DNA of 7,065 nucleotides from Thermococcus sp. Lineage in GTDB: Archaea > Methanobacteriota_B > Thermococci > Thermococcales > Thermococcaceae. Below, one piece after another: positions 1 to 4,729 of the stretch (positions are counted from its first letter, which is position 1; each line of letters starts with the position of its first letter). The stretch lies in assembly GCA_027062125.1 (NCBI GenBank), contig JAMOTW010000100.1, forward strand, positions 1 to 7,065, given 5' to 3'. The notes below the pieces were generated by a model that did not search any database, was not told the origin of the DNA, and was given only the letters and a program-made list of their open reading frames with translations. The position numbers and the translations under genes are program-made.

Positions 1-2
1 CG

Positions 3-1820
3 GACAGGGACGAGTACCTCTATCGCGCCCAGAACGCCACGAAGGTCAAGGAGATCGCCCTTGAGGAGTTCGAAAAGTACTTCCCGGACGCATATGGTGC
101 CCTCGGAGGAACCCCCGTCCAGTCGCACGAGATGACCGCGTACGGCCGGAGTGATAACCAGAAGACCAGCCAGGCGAGCATCATAGGCGCCCTCGTCGTG
201 CTGTTCATACTCATGGGAGGGGCCCTCCTAGCGACGTTACTGCCCTTCACGGGTGTCGCAACCTCGGCGCTCACGGCCCTCGGAATAGCGTACCTGCTCA
301 CGAAGGGCGGAATCCTCAACATCGGAAGCTGGGCCCAGATGCTCACCATAACGACCGCCCTCGGTCTTGGAATTGATTACTCGACCTACTACGTCCACCG
401 CTTCAAGGAGTATATAGCCGAGGGCTACGACCACGAGAAGGCCGTCGCAGAGGCCCTCAAGAGGGCTAAGGACGCCGTCCTGGCGAGTGCATTCACGGAC
501 ATCATAGCCTTCGCGAGCTTCGTCCTGGCCTGGGAGTTCCCGATATTCCAGCAGATGGGAATGGTAATCCCGCTGGCGGTCATAGCTGTGCTTCTCGCCA
601 GCCTGACGTTCATACCGGCAATAACGGCCCTCATAGGCGACAAGGCGATATTCTGGTGGCCGAGGCACATAAAGCACGTTGAGACGCTCGACGTCCACGA
701 GAGGAGCAGAATAGCCGAGTGGGTCGTCAACCACGCCAAGGTCGTCCTGCTCGTAGGCCTCCTGATAGCGGTTCCGGCAACGTACAACTTCGTAAACTTC
801 GAGGGAACCCACGACATGAGCCTCTTCCTGCCGGAGGGAAGCGAGACCCTAACCTTCATGCAGCTGAGCCAGGAGAAGCTCGGAGCGGCCATAACATCCC
901 CGAACTACGTCATAATCGAGCTGGGCCACAACGTAACGGACGAAGACCTCAAGGTGATAGACGAGATAACCTCCCACATAACGACGATGGAAGGTGTTAA
1001 GGCAGTCTACTCCCCGACCAGGCCCTACGGCGAGCCAGTGAGCAACCTGACGCTGTCGGCCGTTAAGGCGCTCGGCGGGGACAGGTTCATCTCAAGCAAC
1101 GGCAACAAGGTGATGATCCAGATAGACCCGGTCTACAAACCGACAGACGACAGGGCCAAGGAGCTCGTCAAGGCGCTGAGGAGCTACATTGCAGAGCTTG
1201 AGAAGGAGGGCAAGATTAAGGAAGGACTCGTCGGCGGGGGAGCGGCGCTCTCAATGGACCTCACCGACAGGATAAACGACATCTTCTGGCACAGGATAAT
1301 TCCAGTGGCCCTCGTGCTGATGTTCCTCTCACTGATACCGACGCTCAAGGGACTGCCGGCGGTCGTCTCGACGATGATGACCATATTCCTCGGCGTCATG
1401 ACGAGCATCTGGGTCTCAACGTGGCTCTTCGGCAGGGTCTTTGACCAGGAAATCATGTGGTTCCTGCCGCTCATGGTCTTCGTAGTGCTCATGGGAGTCG
1501 GCATTGACTACAACAGCTTCTACCTTGTCAAGGCCAGGGACGAGTTCGAGCGCCGTTCACCGAAGGACGCCCTCGTCGTGGCGGCGGGAACCATGGACAT
1601 GCTGGTAATCGGCCTCGCGGTGGTTCTGGCGAGCACCTACGGCGCGCTGATGCTCAGCAGCACGTGGGGAACGAGGGAGATAGGCTTTGCATTGGCCGCT
1701 GGAGTCCTGCTGACGGCGACGATGGCGGTGTACTTCATAGGCCCGGCCTTCATGAGCCTCTTCGGCGAAAAGGCCTGGTGGCCTCTGTTCAAGAACCACA
1801 AAGAGGCCAGGAAGAAGTGA
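3..1820 (+). CDS. MMPL/RND-superfamily transporter, C-terminal part (5' end outside window)
   Basis: The frame is open from the first bases of the window to a TGA at 1818-1820, giving about 605 residues. The ATG at 132 is internal, because the frame upstream of it encodes normal soluble-loop sequence (ending GTPVQSHEMTA). What is visible fits the second half of the first extracytoplasmic loop, a first membrane block, a large second loop (around 795-1275) and a second membrane block. Each block carries the MMPL signature near a membrane helix: LGLGIDYSTYYVHRF in the first and MGVGIDYNSFYLVKA in the second. These acidic GxGIDY segments correspond to the proton-relay region of RND proteins. Archaeal family members (hydrophobe/amphiphile efflux-3 type) are membrane exporters of lipids or hydrophobic compounds. 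The substrate here cannot be told. The two-fold repeat is intact in what is seen. The family assignment is firm; the transport role is inferred from the family. Confidence 0.93.
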   Translation, partial: DRDEYLYRAQNATKVKEIALEEFEKYFPDAYGALGGTPVQSHEMTAYGRSDNQKTSQASIIGALVVLFILMGGALLATLLPFTGVATSALTALGIAYLLTKGGILNIGSWAQMLTITTALGLGIDYSTYYVHRFKEYIAEGYDHEKAVAEALKRAKDAVLASAFTDIIAFASFVLAWEFPIFQQMGMVIPLAVIAVLLASLTFIPAITALIGDKAIFWWPRHIKHVETLDVHERSRIAEWVVNHAKVVLLVGLLIAVPATYNFVNFEGTHDMSLFLPEGSETLTFMQLSQEKLGAAITSPNYVIIELGHNVTDEDLKVIDEITSHITTMEGVKAVYSPTRPYGEPVSNLTLSAVKALGGDRFISSNGNKVMIQIDPVYKPTDDRAKELVKALRSYIAELEKEGKIKEGLVGGGAALSMDLTDRINDIFWHRIIPVALVLMFLSLIPTLKGLPAVVSTMMTIFLGVMTSIWVSTWLFGRVFDQEIMWFLPLMVFVVLMGVGIDYNSFYLVKARDEFERRSPKDALVVAAGTMDMLVIGLAVVLASTYGALMLSSTWGTREIGFALAAGVLLTATMAVYFIGPAFMSLFGEKAWWPLFKNHKEARKK

Positions 1821-1822
1821 AC

Positions 1823-1839
1823 TTCCTTTCCCTATTTTT
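1823..1839 (+). terminator. Candidate T-rich terminator after the MMPL gene
   Basis: A pyrimidine-rich run ending in TTTTT (1835-1839) lies just after the TGA of the transporter gene. Archaeal RNA polymerase terminates at short T runs without needing a hairpin. A second T5 (1852-1856) follows. The call rests on position and composition only. Confidence 0.4.
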
Positions 1840-1844
1840 GTCCC

Positions 1845-1857
1845 GGAAGGGTTTTTA
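1845..1857 (+). promoter_or_regulatory. Candidate BRE/TATA promoter upstream of the duplicated gene start
   Basis: The sequence GGAAGGGTTTTTAG has the purine-rich BRE plus T/A-rich box typical of Thermococcales promoters. A start near 1880 would leave a leader of about 80 nt before the first-copy ATG at 1960, which is long for this group. The same T run could serve instead as a terminator of the upstream gene, so the assignment is tentative. Confidence 0.35.
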
Positions 1858-1942
1858 GCCCCTTTTCACTTTTCTCCATGAAGTTCATTCAAAAAGGTGG
1901 CCAATGAAGGGGGCGGAAACTTCACCAACTACAACCCCCCAT

Positions 1943-2012
1943 TCTGCAGGGTGATTAAAATGGTGGAAAGAAAGAAACTCAAAATCTACATCCCCGGAAT
2001 CAAATTCCCCTC
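1943..2012 (+). repeat. Direct repeat, copy 1: duplicated 5' end of the radical SAM gene
   Basis: This block repeats the ribosome binding site, ATG and first codons of the gene that starts at 2159. The leader parts 1943-1962 and 2142-2161 differ at 3 of 20 positions, and both contain GGTGATT before the ATG. Codons from ATG 1960 read MVERKKLKIYIPGIKFPS against MDVEKRKLKIYIPGIKFPS, so copy 2 has one extra codon. The last 26 nt (1987-2012 and 2189-2214) are identical. Upstream of that the differences are largely synonymous (CTC/CTG, AAA/AAG, ATC/ATA), which suggests both copies were once under coding selection. After the serine codon the similarity stops abruptly at the hairpin element. Confidence 0.9.
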
Positions 2013-2020
2013 GCAGGACC

Positions 2021-2037
2021 GGGGGGTTTCACCCCCC
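2021..2037. repeat. Hairpin 1 of three (7-bp stem, 3-nt loop)
   Basis: GGGGGGT-TTC-ACCCCCC is a perfect inverted repeat. It is the first of three units that begin at 2021, 2067 and 2113, an exact 46-nt period. Confidence 0.8.
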
Positions 2038-2066
2038 ACGTCCTTGCTAACCCCCTCCCCCCGAAA

Positions 2067-2083
2067 GGGAAACTACGTTTCCC
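2067..2083. repeat. Hairpin 2 of three (7-bp stem, 3-nt loop)
   Basis: GGGAAAC-TAC-GTTTCCC is a perfect inverted repeat of the same geometry as its neighbours. Its stem sequence differs from hairpin 1 at four of seven positions and every change is matched on the opposite arm. It lies 46 nt from both neighbours. Confidence 0.8.
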
Positions 2084-2096
2084 AGACCCTTCCTTC

Positions 2097-2106
2097 TTTT
2101 TTTAAA
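2097..2106 (+). promoter_or_regulatory. T7-AAA box: candidate TATA element (or terminator) before the intact radical SAM gene
   Basis: TTTTTTTAAA lies about 55 nt before the ATG at 2159. An archaeal start about 25 nt downstream would give a leader of roughly 30 nt that includes the GGTGATT ribosome binding site. The upstream BRE is pyrimidine-rich and poor. The same T7 run could instead terminate transcripts arriving from the hairpin element. Both readings are open. Confidence 0.35.
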
Positions 2107-2112
2107 CACCGG

Positions 2113-2129
2113 AGGGGGCTCCGCCCCCT
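2113..2129. repeat. Hairpin 3 of three (7-bp stem, 3-nt loop)
   Basis: AGGGGGC-TCC-GCCCCCT is a perfect inverted repeat. The loop again has the form T-N-C, as in hairpins 1 (TTC) and 2 (TAC). Confidence 0.8.
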
Positions 2130-2141
2130 GCAACCCCCGGC

Positions 2142-2214
2142 TCTGAAAGGTGATTGAAATGGACGTAGAAAAAAGGAAACTGAAGATATACATCCCCGGA
2201 ATCAAATTCCCCTC
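2142..2214 (+). repeat. Direct repeat, copy 2: 5' end of the intact radical SAM gene
   Basis: This is the partner of 1943-2012, lying 199-202 bp downstream. It contains the ribosome binding site GGTGAT (2149-2154), ATG 2159 and 18 codons, ending in the 26-nt identical block 2189-2214, after which the gene continues with the radical SAM motif. Confidence 0.9.
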
Positions 2215-2998
2215 AGTCTCGCTCACAGGGAGCTACTGCTTCCTCAACTGTGCCCACTGCGGGAGGCACTACCTTGAGAGCATGAGAAAGCCCACCAGAA
2301 AGAATCTGGTTGACTATTGCCTCAGCCTGGAGAGGGAGGGCTACACCGGTTGCCTGCTGAGCGGTGGAATGGATTCGAGGCTCAAGGTTCCCATCGACAG
2401 GTACGCGGATGAAATAAGAGAGATTAAGAATAGAACGAACCTGAAGCTCAACGCCCACGTCGGCTTCATAGAGGAGAAAGATTTGGAGTGGGTCAGGTAC
2501 GTCGATGCCGTCTCCCTCGACTTCGTGGGCGACGACGACGTGATAAGGCGTGTTTACAGGATAGACAAGACCGTCAATGACTACCTCAAAATCCTCGACC
2601 TGCTAACCGAAGCCGGGGTGAGGGTTGCCCCTCACATAACGATAGGCCTCGACTTCGGGAGGATTCACTGGGAGTTCAAAGCCATAGACCTGCTGATGGA
2701 GTACCCCATAGACGTCCTCGTGCTGGACGTGCTCATTCCAACGAAGGGAACCGAGATGGAAAACGTTCCAAAGCCTTCAGTTGAGGAGAGCCTTGAGGTG
2801 GTTAGGTACGCAAGGGAGCGCTTCGACGGGGAGCTGAGCATAGGCTGTATGAGGCCCCTGGGGAGGTGGAGGCTGGAGTTCGACAGGGGGGCGGTTTTGG
2901 CGGGTATTGACAGGCTGACTAATCCCCCCAGAAAGGTCATCGAGTGGGCAAAAACGATGAGGGAAGTCGAGATAATCTACGAGTGCTGTGTGATGTAG
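2159..2998 (+). CDS. Radical SAM protein, biotin synthase-related type (possible LipS-like lipoyl synthase subunit)
   Basis: The product has 279 residues. C27-FLN-C31-AH-C34 is the canonical CxxxCxxC that binds the [4Fe-4S] cluster and S-adenosylmethionine. SGGMD (68-72) corresponds to the GGE-like motif on the second barrel strand. The chain fits a single radical SAM barrel, with a conserved-looking IGCMRPLG segment near 230 and an unusual C-terminal CC pair (276-277) that could ligate an auxiliary cluster. The ATG at 2159 is chosen over the in-frame GTG at 2150 because GGTGAT (2149-2154) is then well placed as ribosome binding site and overlaps the GTG. The GC-M-RP-G pattern and overall layout recall archaeal proteins once annotated as biotin synthases, a group that includes LipS1/LipS2 of Thermococcus. 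That assignment comes from memory of the family and is tentative. The radical SAM call is firm. Confidence 0.9.
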   Translation: MDVEKRKLKIYIPGIKFPSVSLTGSYCFLNCAHCGRHYLESMRKPTRKNLVDYCLSLEREGYTGCLLSGGMDSRLKVPIDRYADEIREIKNRTNLKLNAHVGFIEEKDLEWVRYVDAVSLDFVGDDDVIRRVYRIDKTVNDYLKILDLLTEAGVRVAPHITIGLDFGRIHWEFKAIDLLMEYPIDVLVLDVLIPTKGTEMENVPKPSVEESLEVVRYARERFDGELSIGCMRPLGRWRLEFDRGAVLAGIDRLTNPPRKVIEWAKTMREVEIIYECCVM

Positions 2999-3060
2999 GG
3001 CTCACCAAACCTCGCGTCATCATAAATCAGAAAGGAGAACGCCGATCATCGCCCCTGGCT
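2999..3060. other. Short gap between convergent genes, nothing recognised
   Basis: These 62 bp separate the stops of the radical SAM gene (+) and the Lrp/AsnC gene (-). There is no T run of the usual archaeal terminator type on either strand and no evident hairpin, so transcripts from the two sides may overlap. Confidence 0.5.
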
Positions 3061-3513
3061 TCACAGCTCCTCTTTCACGGTGACGAAAGACACCATCGTC
3101 ACCGTCTGGCCGACGCCCTTTATCTCACGGAGCTTGTCGACGACTATCTGACCGACCTCCTCCGAGCTGGGGGCGCGGACCTTTATGAGCAGGTCCCATT
3201 CACCGGCTATTATGTGCACCTCGTAGACCCCTTCAAGAGCCGCTATCCTCTCGGCGACCTCCCTCTGGTTGAGCCCGGAATCGGGGTCGTAGCGCGCTAG
3301 AATGAAGGCGGTCGTTCCGAGGTTGAGCTTCTTGTAGTTGGGCTTGACCGTGAACTTCTCTATAACCCCTTCCTCAACGAGCTTTTTGATGCGGTAGTGA
3401 ACGGTGGTTCGGGGTATGCCGAGCTTCTTGCTCAGGCTGGCTATGTTCTCCCTCGCGTTCTCTTTAAGTTCCTTCAACAGGCGCATATCTGTGTTATCGA
3501 GAGTGCTTACCAT
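3061..3513 (-). CDS. Lrp/AsnC-family transcriptional regulator
   Basis: The product has 150 residues with the standard layout of the feast/famine regulators. A winged helix-turn-helix at about 5-55 (STLDNTDMRLLKEL, then IASLSKKLGIPRTTVHYRIKKL) is followed by a ligand-binding/oligomerising RAM domain at about 65-145, with the usual GEWDLLIKVRA and TVTMVSFVTVKEE strands. Such proteins bind DNA as dimers and higher oligomers and respond to amino acids; the effector here is unknown. I chose the ATG at 3513, with a G-rich GGGGGT a few bases upstream. A GTG at 3531 would add six residues. The gene lies 55 bp downstream of the XTP diphosphatase gene on the same strand but has its own candidate promoter, and is convergent with the radical SAM gene. 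Targets cannot be inferred beyond possible autoregulation. Confidence 0.93.
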   Translation of the reverse strand: MVSTLDNTDMRLLKELKENARENIASLSKKLGIPRTTVHYRIKKLVEEGVIEKFTVKPNYKKLNLGTTAFILARYDPDSGLNQREVAERIAALEGVYEVHIIAGEWDLLIKVRAPSSEEVGQIVVDKLREIKGVGQTVTMVSFVTVKEEL

Positions 3514-3568
3514 GGCTACCCCCTTCGTCACCTGTTCAACGGCAACTGATGGATTTGGAACGTTGGGC

Positions 3569-4123
3569 TTATTTAAGGTTTTCCTTTAGCCACTCTGCGA
3601 AAGCTTTTAAAGCCCTTCCCCTGTGTGATATCTCGTTCTTCTCCTCAGTTGTCATTTCGGCAAAAGTCCGGTCGAATCCTGACGGCCTGAAAACCGGGTC
3701 GAAGCCGAAGCCGCCGCTCCCGCGCCGCTCGTGGGTTATCTCGCCATCAACCCTCCCGGTGAAGAAGTGAACCTCGCCGTCCCAGTATGCCACCACGCTC
3801 TTAAAGTGGGCCCTCCTGTCCTCAACGCCCTCCATGAGCTTCAGGATTCCGTCTATGCCAAGGGTTCTGTAGACATAGGCCGAGTAAACGCCGGGAAAGC
3901 CGTTGAGGGCATCGATGAATAGCCCTGAGTCGTCAAGGAAGAAGGGACCTTCTATCCTCTCGGCGAGCCACCTAACGCCGTACTCTGCGACCTCCTCGAG
4001 GGTGTCAGCCTGTATCTCGGGGTACTCGAAGCGGAGCTGGTAGACCTCGACGCCGAGGGGTTCGAAGTACTTCTTGGCCTCTTCCACCTTGCCGGGGTTT
4101 GAAGTGATGAACGCGAGCCTCAT
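3569..4123 (-). CDS. XTP/dITP diphosphatase (non-canonical purine NTP pyrophosphatase, HAM1/RdgB family)
   Basis: The product has 184 residues, full length for the family. It hydrolyses dITP, ITP and XTP to monophosphates plus pyrophosphate, keeping deaminated purines out of DNA and RNA; it is cytosolic and Mg-dependent. Family motifs are all present: N-terminal [15 protein letters not shown] (phosphate binding), [23 protein letters not shown] (catalytic acidic pair and purine pocket), [15 protein letters not shown] and [19 protein letters not shown]. The ATG at 4123 follows CCGGTGGTTCC, a good ribosome binding site. The upstream DUF355 gene on the same strand ends 46 bp away, and the T-rich spacing may hold a terminator or promoter, so an operon is possible but not shown. 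Confidence 0.96.
   Translation of the reverse strand: MRLAFITSNPGKVEEAKKYFEPLGVEVYQLRFEYPEIQADTLEEVAEYGVRWLAERIEGPFFLDDSGLFIDALNGFPGVYSAYVYRTLGIDGILKLMEGVEDRRAHFKSVVAYWDGEVHFFTGRVDGEITHERRGSGGFGFDPVFRPSGFDRTFAEMTTEEKNEISHRGRALKAFAEWLKENLK
3570..3580 (-). promoter_or_regulatory. BRE/TATA promoter of the Lrp/AsnC gene
   Basis: Read on the minus strand, AACCTTAAATA is a good BRE plus TATA box about 60 nt before the ATG at 3513. It predicts a start near 3547 and a leader of about 34 nt. It overlaps the TAA stop (3569-3571) of the preceding diphosphatase gene. Confidence 0.6.
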
Positions 4124-4150
4124 GGAACCACCGGAAGAAGAGACGGGAAA

Positions 4151-4164
4151 GGGGTAAAAAGGTT
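4151..4164 (-). promoter_or_regulatory. T-rich box between DUF355 and diphosphatase genes (terminator or promoter)
   Basis: On the minus strand the sequence CAACCTTTTTACCCC lies about 10 nt after the DUF355 stop and about 35 nt before the diphosphatase ATG. It has the form of a T5 terminator for the first gene and also of a weak BRE/TATA for the second, where a very short leader would carry the GGTGG site. Sequence alone does not decide. Confidence 0.35.
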
Positions 4165-4169
4165 GTCGC

Positions 4170-4658
4170 TCAGTCGAACTTGTAGCCTATCTTCTCGACG
4201 AGCTCCCTTCTCTCCCTCCTGAGTTCATCGTCCTCGATCCTGTTGGCGGCCTTGCCGTCCACCACACCGAGAACGCTCCTGCCGAGCTCCGTCTCGGCCA
4301 CTATGACCTGGAAGGGGTTCTCGCTGGCCCCGTAGACCATCGCCACCGCCGGGTGGTTCTTCACCGCGTTCAGGACGTTTATCGGGAAGGCGTTCTTCAT
4401 GAGGATGACGAAGACGTGGCCCGCCCCAATCTTGAGGGCGTTCTTTGCGGCGAGCTTTTCCAGCTCCGGGTCGTTGCCAGTGAAGCGCGTGAGCTGCGGC
4501 TTCGCCTCGTTCATGGCCACGCCGAACTTTATGCCCGGAACCGTCGTTAGGAGGGTCTTCGCCAGGTCGTCGACGGTGAATATCGAGAAGTTGCCCTGTC
4601 CGATTATCACCTCAACACCCTTGGGCTTTTCGATGTCAACAACCTCTATCTTCACCAT
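4170..4658 (-). CDS. Adenosine-specific kinase family protein (DUF355)
   Basis: The product has 162 residues and matches the small archaeal/bacterial family known as adenosine-specific kinase or DUF355 (PF04008 as I recall it). Characteristic stretches are [17 protein letters not shown] near the N-terminus, [50 protein letters not shown], and [23 protein letters not shown]. The family name comes from structural work with bound adenosine nucleotides; its physiological role remains poorly settled, so kinase activity is only a family-based suggestion. The ATG at 4658 is chosen because CCGGTGG gives a ribosome binding site at the usual distance. A GTG at 4667 lies inside that site. The gene is divergent from the double-Lrp regulator at 4730 and shares its promoter region. 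Confidence 0.88.
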   Translation of the reverse strand: MVKIEVVDIEKPKGVEVIIGQGNFSIFTVDDLAKTLLTTVPGIKFGVAMNEAKPQLTRFTGNDPELEKLAAKNALKIGAGHVFVILMKNAFPINVLNAVKNHPAVAMVYGASENPFQVIVAETELGRSVLGVVDGKAANRIEDDELRRERRELVEKIGYKFD

Positions 4659-4670
4659 GGTCACCACCGG

Positions 4671-4684
4671 AAGGATTTAATATC
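4671..4684 (+). promoter_or_regulatory. BRE/TATA promoter of the divergent double-Lrp regulator
   Basis: AAGGATTTAATATC has a purine BRE followed by a TATA box about 50 nt before ATG 4730. The predicted leader of about 25 nt contains two GGTGA sites (4711-4715 and 4719-4723); the second is placed to serve the start. An alternative box at 4691-4698 reads nearly symmetrically. Confidence 0.5.
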
Positions 4685-4690
4685 CGAAAT

Positions 4691-4702
4691 GATATAACTT
4701 TT
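4691..4702 (-). promoter_or_regulatory. BRE/TATA promoter of the DUF355 gene
   Basis: On the minus strand, AAAAGTTATATC is a good BRE/TATA about 36 nt before the ATG at 4658. It predicts a leader of roughly 10 nt made up almost entirely of the ribosome binding site. It lies directly beside the box for the divergent gene. Confidence 0.6.
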
Positions 4703-4729
4703 TCCCGCCTGGTGAAATGGTGAGGTAAA

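Larger units (their letters stand above)
2014..2145. repeat. 132-bp MITE-like element with imperfect terminal inverted repeats
   Basis: The left end (2014-2028, CAGGACCGGGGGGTT) and the reverse complement of the right end (2132-2145, CAGAGCCGGGGGTT) match except for a GA/AG swap and one extra G. The 7-bp core CCGGGGG (2019-2025) / CCCCCGG (2134-2140) is perfect. The element encodes nothing recognisable and contains three regularly spaced hairpins and a T7 run. It begins exactly where the duplicated gene start ends. Terminal inverted repeats and lack of coding capacity resemble a non-autonomous mobile element, but no clear target-site duplication or related transposase is visible, so mobility is inference. 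Confidence 0.5.
1960..2157 (+). pseudogene. Truncated radical SAM gene start read through into the hairpin element (65 codons)
   Basis: From the ATG at 1960, preceded by a good GGGTGATT ribosome binding site (1949-1956), the frame stays open for 65 codons to the TGA at 2155-2157, one base before the ATG of the intact radical SAM gene at 2159. The first 18 residues copy the N-terminus of that protein. The remaining 47 are encoded by the GC-rich hairpin element, are rich in Pro, Arg, Ser and Gly, and look like chance translation. The CxxxCxxC motif that would follow in a functional copy is absent. I read it as a gene remnant. It could instead act as a translated leader whose stop couples to the next start. 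No function is claimed for the peptide. Confidence 0.6.
1821..2158 (+). other. 338-bp intergenic stretch with a duplicated gene start and a hairpin element
   Basis: No intact conserved gene lies here. In order the stretch holds: T runs and a possible promoter (1823-1857); a tiny ORF of 9 codons (1878-1907) without evident meaning; a copy of the 5' end of the downstream radical SAM gene (about 1943-2012); a GC-rich hairpin element (2014-2145); and the ribosome binding site of the intact gene (2149-2154). Parts are annotated separately. Confidence 0.85.

Noticed and set aside
132..1820. ATG at 132 as the true start of the MMPL protein
   Set aside because: The same frame is open back to the window edge and encodes plausible loop sequence, so the gene begins outside the window.
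1878..1907. Nine-codon ORF (MKFIQKGGQ) just after the candidate promoter
   Set aside because: Too short to support, without a ribosome binding site of the local type, and no sign of conservation can be seen from one sequence.
2051..2062. G-quadruplex potential on the minus strand of the hairpin element
   Set aside because: G runs are present, but they are used in the hairpin stems and the spacing between runs is irregular. Not strong enough to annotate.
2014..2145. CRISPR-like array (regular 46-nt period)
   Set aside because: The units are 17-nt hairpins whose sequences differ from each other. CRISPR repeats are near identical and about 30 nt in this group. There are no cas genes.
3061..3300. 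Long antisense open frames opposite the Lrp, DUF355 and SPASM genes
   Set aside because: They mirror GC-rich real genes with clear protein families on the other strand, and show no domain of their own.
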